Shown one piece after another: positions 6,088-8,764 of a stretch of DNA of 8,764 nt. Below the pieces are notes generated by a model. It was not told the origin of the DNA. It did not search any database and saw nothing but the letters and a program-made list of their open reading frames with translations. Within the stretch, counting starts at the first letter, position 1. Every line of letters starts with the position of its first letter. This DNA is from Alphaproteobacteria bacterium (GTDB lineage: Bacteria; Pseudomonadota; Alphaproteobacteria; Rhodospirillales; Rhodospirillaceae), in the NCBI GenBank assembly GCA_003250275.1, contig QKGW01000194.1:1-8764 (forward strand), written 5' to 3'. The position numbers were made by a program, and so were the translations under genes.

Positions 6088-6597
6088 ATGGACGCCCTCG
6101 TCAACCTGATGACGCGCCGCAGCATTCGCCGGTTCACCCCCGATCCGGTCAGCGACGAACACATCGAAACCCTGCTGCGCGCGGCGATGGCCGCGCCGTC
6201 GGCGGGCAACGCCCAGCCCTGGCACTTCATCACCATCACCGACCGCGCGGTGATGTCGCAGCTGCCCGATATCCAGCCGCACACCAAGATGATGCTGATC
6301 GCACCGCTCGCGATCCTGGTGTGCGCCGACGTGACCCTGGAGAAGCACGAGGGCTTCTGGGTGCAGGATTGCGCCGCGGCGACCGAAAACCTTCTGCTCG
6401 CCGCGCACGCCATCGGCCTCGGCGCGGTGTGGTGCGGCGCGCACCCGCGCACCGCGTGGTCCGAAGGGCTCGCGCGGCTGCTGAACCTGCCGCACCACGT
6501 CCGGCCGCTGTCGCTCGTCGCGATCGGCCGCCCGCTGGAGGAGAAGGAACCCTCCGACCGCTTCCGCCGCGAGCGCATCCACAATGAGCGCTGGTGA
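6088..6597 (+). CDS. Short nitroreductase-family FMN-dependent oxidoreductase
   Basis: The 169-residue protein is a compact member of the nitroreductase superfamily. Such enzymes are FMN-containing homodimers that use NAD(P)H to reduce nitro groups, quinones or other acceptors in the cytoplasm. Visible family marks are the N-terminal FMN-phosphate motif RRSIRRF (10-16), APSAGNAQPW (36-45), and the helix-and-loop QDCAAATENLLLAAHAIGLG (93-112) followed by AVWCG (113-117). The end is VAIGRPLEEKEPSDRF (144-159). The protein is shorter than the classical NfsB type (about 217 residues) but normal for the small archaeal/bacterial subgroup. GAGGAGG at 6076-6082, five bases before the ATG, is a near-ideal ribosome-binding site. 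The frame stays open upstream to an ATG at 6025 that has no support. The gene overlaps the following ABC gene by 14 bases. The natural substrate is unknown. Confidence 0.92.
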   Translation: MDALVNLMTRRSIRRFTPDPVSDEHIETLLRAAMAAPSAGNAQPWHFITITDRAVMSQLPDIQPHTKMMLIAPLAILVCADVTLEKHEGFWVQDCAAATENLLLAAHAIGLGAVWCGAHPRTAWSEGLARLLNLPHHVRPLSLVAIGRPLEEKEPSDRFRRERIHNERW

Positions 6598-7435
6598 CGC
6601 CATCGTCATCGAGGACCTGCGCAAGGCCTACGGCGGCGTGCAGGCCCTCGACGGCGTCAGCCTCGCGGTGCCGGCGGGCGAACTGTTCGCCTACCTCGGC
6701 CCCAACGGCGCGGGAAAATCCACCACCATCCGCATTCTCACCGGGTTGACCCGGTTCGATTCCGGGCGTGCGGCGCTCGGCGGCGTCGACATCGCGCGCG
6801 ATCCGCTCGCGGCGAAGCGCCAGTGCGGCGTGGTGATGCAGCACGTCAACCTCGACGGCGACCTCTCGCTCGCCGAGAACATGGACATCCACGGCCGTCT
6901 GTTCGGCATGTCCGCCGCCGAGCGCGCGGCGCGCACCGAAGAACTGCTCGCCGTGGTCGACCTCGCCGACCGCGCGAAGCGCCTGGTGAACACGCTCTCG
7001 GGCGGGATGAAGCGCCGCCTGATGATCGCGCGCGCGCTGATGCACCGCCCGTCGATCCTCTTCCTCGACGAGCCGACGGTGGGGCTCGACGCCGACATCC
7101 GCCGCCGCATCTGGGGGCTGATCAAGCAGATCCAGAAGCAGGGGACGACGGTGTTCCTCACCACCCATTACATCGAGGAGGCGGAGTTCCTCGCCGACCG
7201 CGTCGCGTTTCTCGATTCCGGAAAGATCCGCGCGCTCGATACGCCGCAGGCGCTGATCGCGCGGGTCGGCGGTTGGGCGTTCGACCGCCTCGGCCCCGAG
7301 GGCATGGTGACGCGCTATTTCGCCGACCGCGAGGCGGCGCAGGCGGCGATCGCCGCGAGCGAGGACGCGATGACGCTGCGCCGCGCCAACCTCGAGGACG
7401 CGTTCCTCACCCTGACCGGAAAGGCGGTGCGCTGA
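6584..7435 (+). CDS. ABC exporter ATP-binding protein (DrrA/NodI/YadG-like)
   Basis: This 283-residue protein is the ATPase subunit of an ABC-2 type exporter. It shows Walker A GPNGAGKST (39-47), Q-loop Q86, signature LSGGMKRR (138-145), Walker B ILFLDEP (158-164) with catalytic E163, the D-loop GLD (167-169), and H-loop H195 in TTHYIEEAE. The C-terminal regulatory extension ends with RRANLEDAFLTLTGKAVR (266-283), typical of the drug/polysaccharide export branch. The ATG lies inside the nitroreductase gene (14-base overlap), and the stop overlaps the permease start by one base (TGATG). Translation of the three is therefore probably coupled. The substrate cannot be told; DrrAB-like pairs export drugs, NodIJ pairs export lipo-oligosaccharides, and E. 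coli YadGH is uncharacterised. Confidence 0.95.
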   Translation: MSAGDAIVIEDLRKAYGGVQALDGVSLAVPAGELFAYLGPNGAGKSTTIRILTGLTRFDSGRAALGGVDIARDPLAAKRQCGVVMQHVNLDGDLSLAENMDIHGRLFGMSAAERAARTEELLAVVDLADRAKRLVNTLSGGMKRRLMIARALMHRPSILFLDEPTVGLDADIRRRIWGLIKQIQKQGTTVFLTTHYIEEAEFLADRVAFLDSGKIRALDTPQALIARVGGWAFDRLGPEGMVTRYFADREAAQAAIAASEDAMTLRRANLEDAFLTLTGKAVR

Positions 7436-8172
7436 TGCTCCAGGGAATGGGCGCGGTCTACTTGCGCGAAATGCGGCTCTCCCGCCGCCGCTTCAAGCGC
7501 GCGCTCGTCGGCATGGCGGTTTCGCCGCTGCTCTACATGGTCGCGTTCGGCACCGCGATGGGCAGCGAGGCGCGCTTCGAGGGGCACACCTACCTCGAAT
7601 TTCTCCTCCCCGGCCTGATCGCGATGACGACGATGACCCAGGCCTACGGCATCGCCATCGAGATCAACATCGCGCGCTTCTATTTCCACATCTTCGAGGA
7701 GTTTCAGGCCGCGCCGATCTCGGGGGCGGCGTTCGCGATGGGCGAAATCCTCTCGGGGATGACGCGCGCGCTCGGCGGCGTGGCGATCATCCTCGCGATC
7801 GGCATGGCGTTCGGCGTCACCATCCACACCGGGCCGTGGTTCTGGCTCGCGGTGCTGCTCAACGCCTTCGTTTTCGCCGCGCTCGCGGTGGCGCTCGCGA
7901 TGCTGATCTCCTCGCACGGCGACCAGTCGCTGCTCAACGCCTTCGTGATCACGCCGATGGCGTTCCTCGGCGGCACCTTCTTCCCCCTCGACGGCCTGCC
8001 GGGCTGGGCGCAGGGGCTTTTGCACGCGCTGCCGCTCACCCACGCGGCGCAGGCGATCCGCGCAGACGCCTTCGGGCGGCCGCCGGAGTTGATCCACTAC
8101 GCGGTGCTCGCCGCGCTCGGCGTCGCCGGGTTCGTGCTCGCGCTGAAATCGGTGGACAGGGCGCGCGATTAG
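7435..8172 (+). CDS. ABC-2 type permease, partner of the preceding ATPase (NodJ/DrrB/YadH-like)
   Basis: This 245-residue integral membrane protein has about six spans (near 22-42, 54-78, 105-130, 135-159, 167-188 and 219-239), the usual ABC-2 half-transporter layout. Family marks are the cytoplasmic N-terminus rich in Arg (YLREMRLSRRRFKRAL at 9-24), YLEFLLPGLIAM (53-64), EEFQAAPIS (88-96), and the ABC-2 signature region ITPMAFLGGTFFPLDGLP (172-189) followed by LPLTHAAQAIRADAFG (199-214). Two copies would pair with two ATPase subunits. The gene is the last of the nitroreductase-ABC operon and converges on the NicO exporter gene, leaving only seven bases between the stop codons. Confidence 0.93.
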   Translation: MLQGMGAVYLREMRLSRRRFKRALVGMAVSPLLYMVAFGTAMGSEARFEGHTYLEFLLPGLIAMTTMTQAYGIAIEINIARFYFHIFEEFQAAPISGAAFAMGEILSGMTRALGGVAIILAIGMAFGVTIHTGPWFWLAVLLNAFVFAALAVALAMLISSHGDQSLLNAFVITPMAFLGGTFFPLDGLPGWAQGLLHALPLTHAAQAIRADAFGRPPELIHYAVLAALGVAGFVLALKSVDRARD

Positions 8173-8182
8173 GCTCGGCCTA
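8170..8182. repeat. Small dyad spanning both stop codons of the convergent genes
   Basis: TAGGC (8170-8174), a three-base loop and GCCTA (8178-8182) form a perfect five-base inverted repeat. Its two arms begin with the TAG stop codons of the permease gene (+) and the exporter gene (-). It could act as a very small bidirectional pause or terminator, but there is no T-run on either side and the stem is short. It may simply reflect the shared stop codon plus chance. Confidence 0.3.
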
Positions 8183-8764
8183 GCCGCGCAGGGCGTGCAG
8201 TCCGATCAGCATCATCATCAGGCCGATGGCGAGGATCAGCGCACCCGAGACGTAGGGCGCCTTGTCGAGCCAGGCGTCGAGGCGCGGGTTGCGCCGCGCC
8301 GCCGCGAGGCCGAGGGCGGAGACCACGCCGACGCCGACGAGGGTGACGGCGAGGCCGAGCGAGAACGCCGACACCACCGCGAAGCCGAGCCACAGCTTGC
8401 CGAGGTGCAGACAGAGGATCAGCACGGTGATCGCCGCGGGGCAGGGGATCAGCCCGCCGGACAGCCCGAACAGCAGGGTCTGGGTCAGGCTCGCGCGGCC
8501 CGAGGCGAAGCGCGTCTCGATTTCGTGCGCGTGCGCCGCCGCGTGGGCGTCGCCGTGGTCGTGCGTGTGCTCGTGTTCGTGGGGGGGGCCGTGTGGGTGA
8601 TCGTGCGGATGGTCGTGGCGGTGGCGGCGGAGCAGGCGCGCGCAGGCGTCGGCGGGGGCGATCAGGCGGACCAGCATCCAGCAGCCGACGCCGACGATGA
8701 TCAGCCCCGAGACGATCATGAACCACGGCTCCATCGCCTCGGGCACGAACGCGTTGCCCATCGC
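8180..8764 (-). CDS. NicO/RcnA-family nickel/cobalt exporter, C-terminal part (cut by the window edge)
   Basis: At least 194 codons are visible on the minus strand, and the gene continues past position 8764. Numbering is from the ATG at 8761, which is probably internal: it lacks a visible start region, and the family's N-terminal GxxHALGPGHGK block is absent. Visible parts are a span (13-32, EPWFMIVSGLIIVGVGCWML type), a His-rich cytoplasmic-type loop (47-79, 14 histidines), and the family signature SGGLIPCPAA (101-110). Two further spans follow: GFAVVSAFSLGLAVTLVGVG (126-145), and about 171-189. NicO/RcnA proteins export Ni(II) and Co(II) from the cytoplasm, and the His-rich loop is thought to bind these metals. 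No RcnR-type regulator is in the window. A role with other divalent metals is possible. Confidence 0.85.
   Translation of the reverse strand, partial: AMGNAFVPEAMEPWFMIVSGLIIVGVGCWMLVRLIAPADACARLLRRHRHDHPHDHPHGPPHEHEHTHDHGDAHAAAHAHEIETRFASGRASLTQTLLFGLSGGLIPCPAAITVLILCLHLGKLWLGFAVVSAFSLGLAVTLVGVGVVSALGLAAARRNPRLDAWLDKAPYVSGALILAIGLMMMLIGLHALRG
8525..8623 (-). other. Histidine-rich loop coding segment of the NicO-type exporter
   Basis: The 33 codons encode 14 histidines, mainly as alternating HxH, with Asp, Glu and Pro between. Such loops bind divalent metals in NicO/RcnA proteins. The segment separates the span EPWFMIVSGLIIVGVG from the conserved GGLIPCPAA block. Confidence 0.85.
8581..8588. 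repeat. G8/C8 homopolymer inside the exporter's histidine-rich loop
   Basis: Eight consecutive G on the plus strand (C8 in the coding sense) encode part of Gly-Pro-Pro-His at residues 58-61 of the visible exporter. It is the longest single-base run I noticed in the window. Gain or loss of one base would frameshift everything after the loop. Confidence 0.85.

Overview
The window is very GC-rich, with strong G/C bias at third codon positions, and is densely coded. The gene families point to an alphaproteobacterium, probably of Rhodospirillales type: a NodT-family outer-membrane lipoprotein, a small 'RWP' membrane protein followed by a periplasmic heavy-metal-sensor-like protein, and a stand-alone Mop molbindin behind a ModE-type box. 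This placement rests on recalled family patterns and was not tested by a search. I found no rRNA, tRNA, CRISPR array, insertion sequence or phage gene.

Left part (46-999): a small single-span membrane protein of unknown function is followed by a Spy/CpxP/CnrX-like periplasmic protein with an N-terminal anchor. In related genomes this pair often follows an ECF sigma factor gene, which would lie just left of the window.

Centre (1100-5672): a complete tripartite efflux operon. It encodes a MacA-type adaptor, a full-length MacB ATPase-permease and a NodT-type outer-membrane channel lipoprotein. Both junctions are ATGA stop/start overlaps, so the three proteins are probably made together and form one pump across both membranes. 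The adaptor carries an uninterrupted run of 17 serines.

Molybdenum segment (5673-5999): an AT-rich dyad matching ModE/MopA/MopB half-sites, a plausible promoter and a 68-residue Mop molbindin. The layout suggests molybdate-responsive control of a cytoplasmic molybdate-binding protein.

Right part (6088-8764): a short FMN nitroreductase overlaps by 14 bases an ABC ATPase, which overlaps by one base an ABC-2 permease. This makes a compact 'reduce and export' operon. Facing it, only seven bases away, is the C-terminal part of a NicO/RcnA-type nickel/cobalt exporter with a histidine-rich loop. It runs off the right edge.

The common theme is handling of metals, oxyanions and toxic small molecules: periplasmic sensing, tripartite efflux, molybdate binding, a flavin reductase with an exporter, and Ni/Co efflux. 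I see no clearly new multi-gene system. The points most worth a second look are the Mo-box/mop promoter architecture, the poly-serine insert in the adaptor, the histidine-free sensor-like protein beside the pump, and the G8 tract in the exporter's histidine-rich loop.
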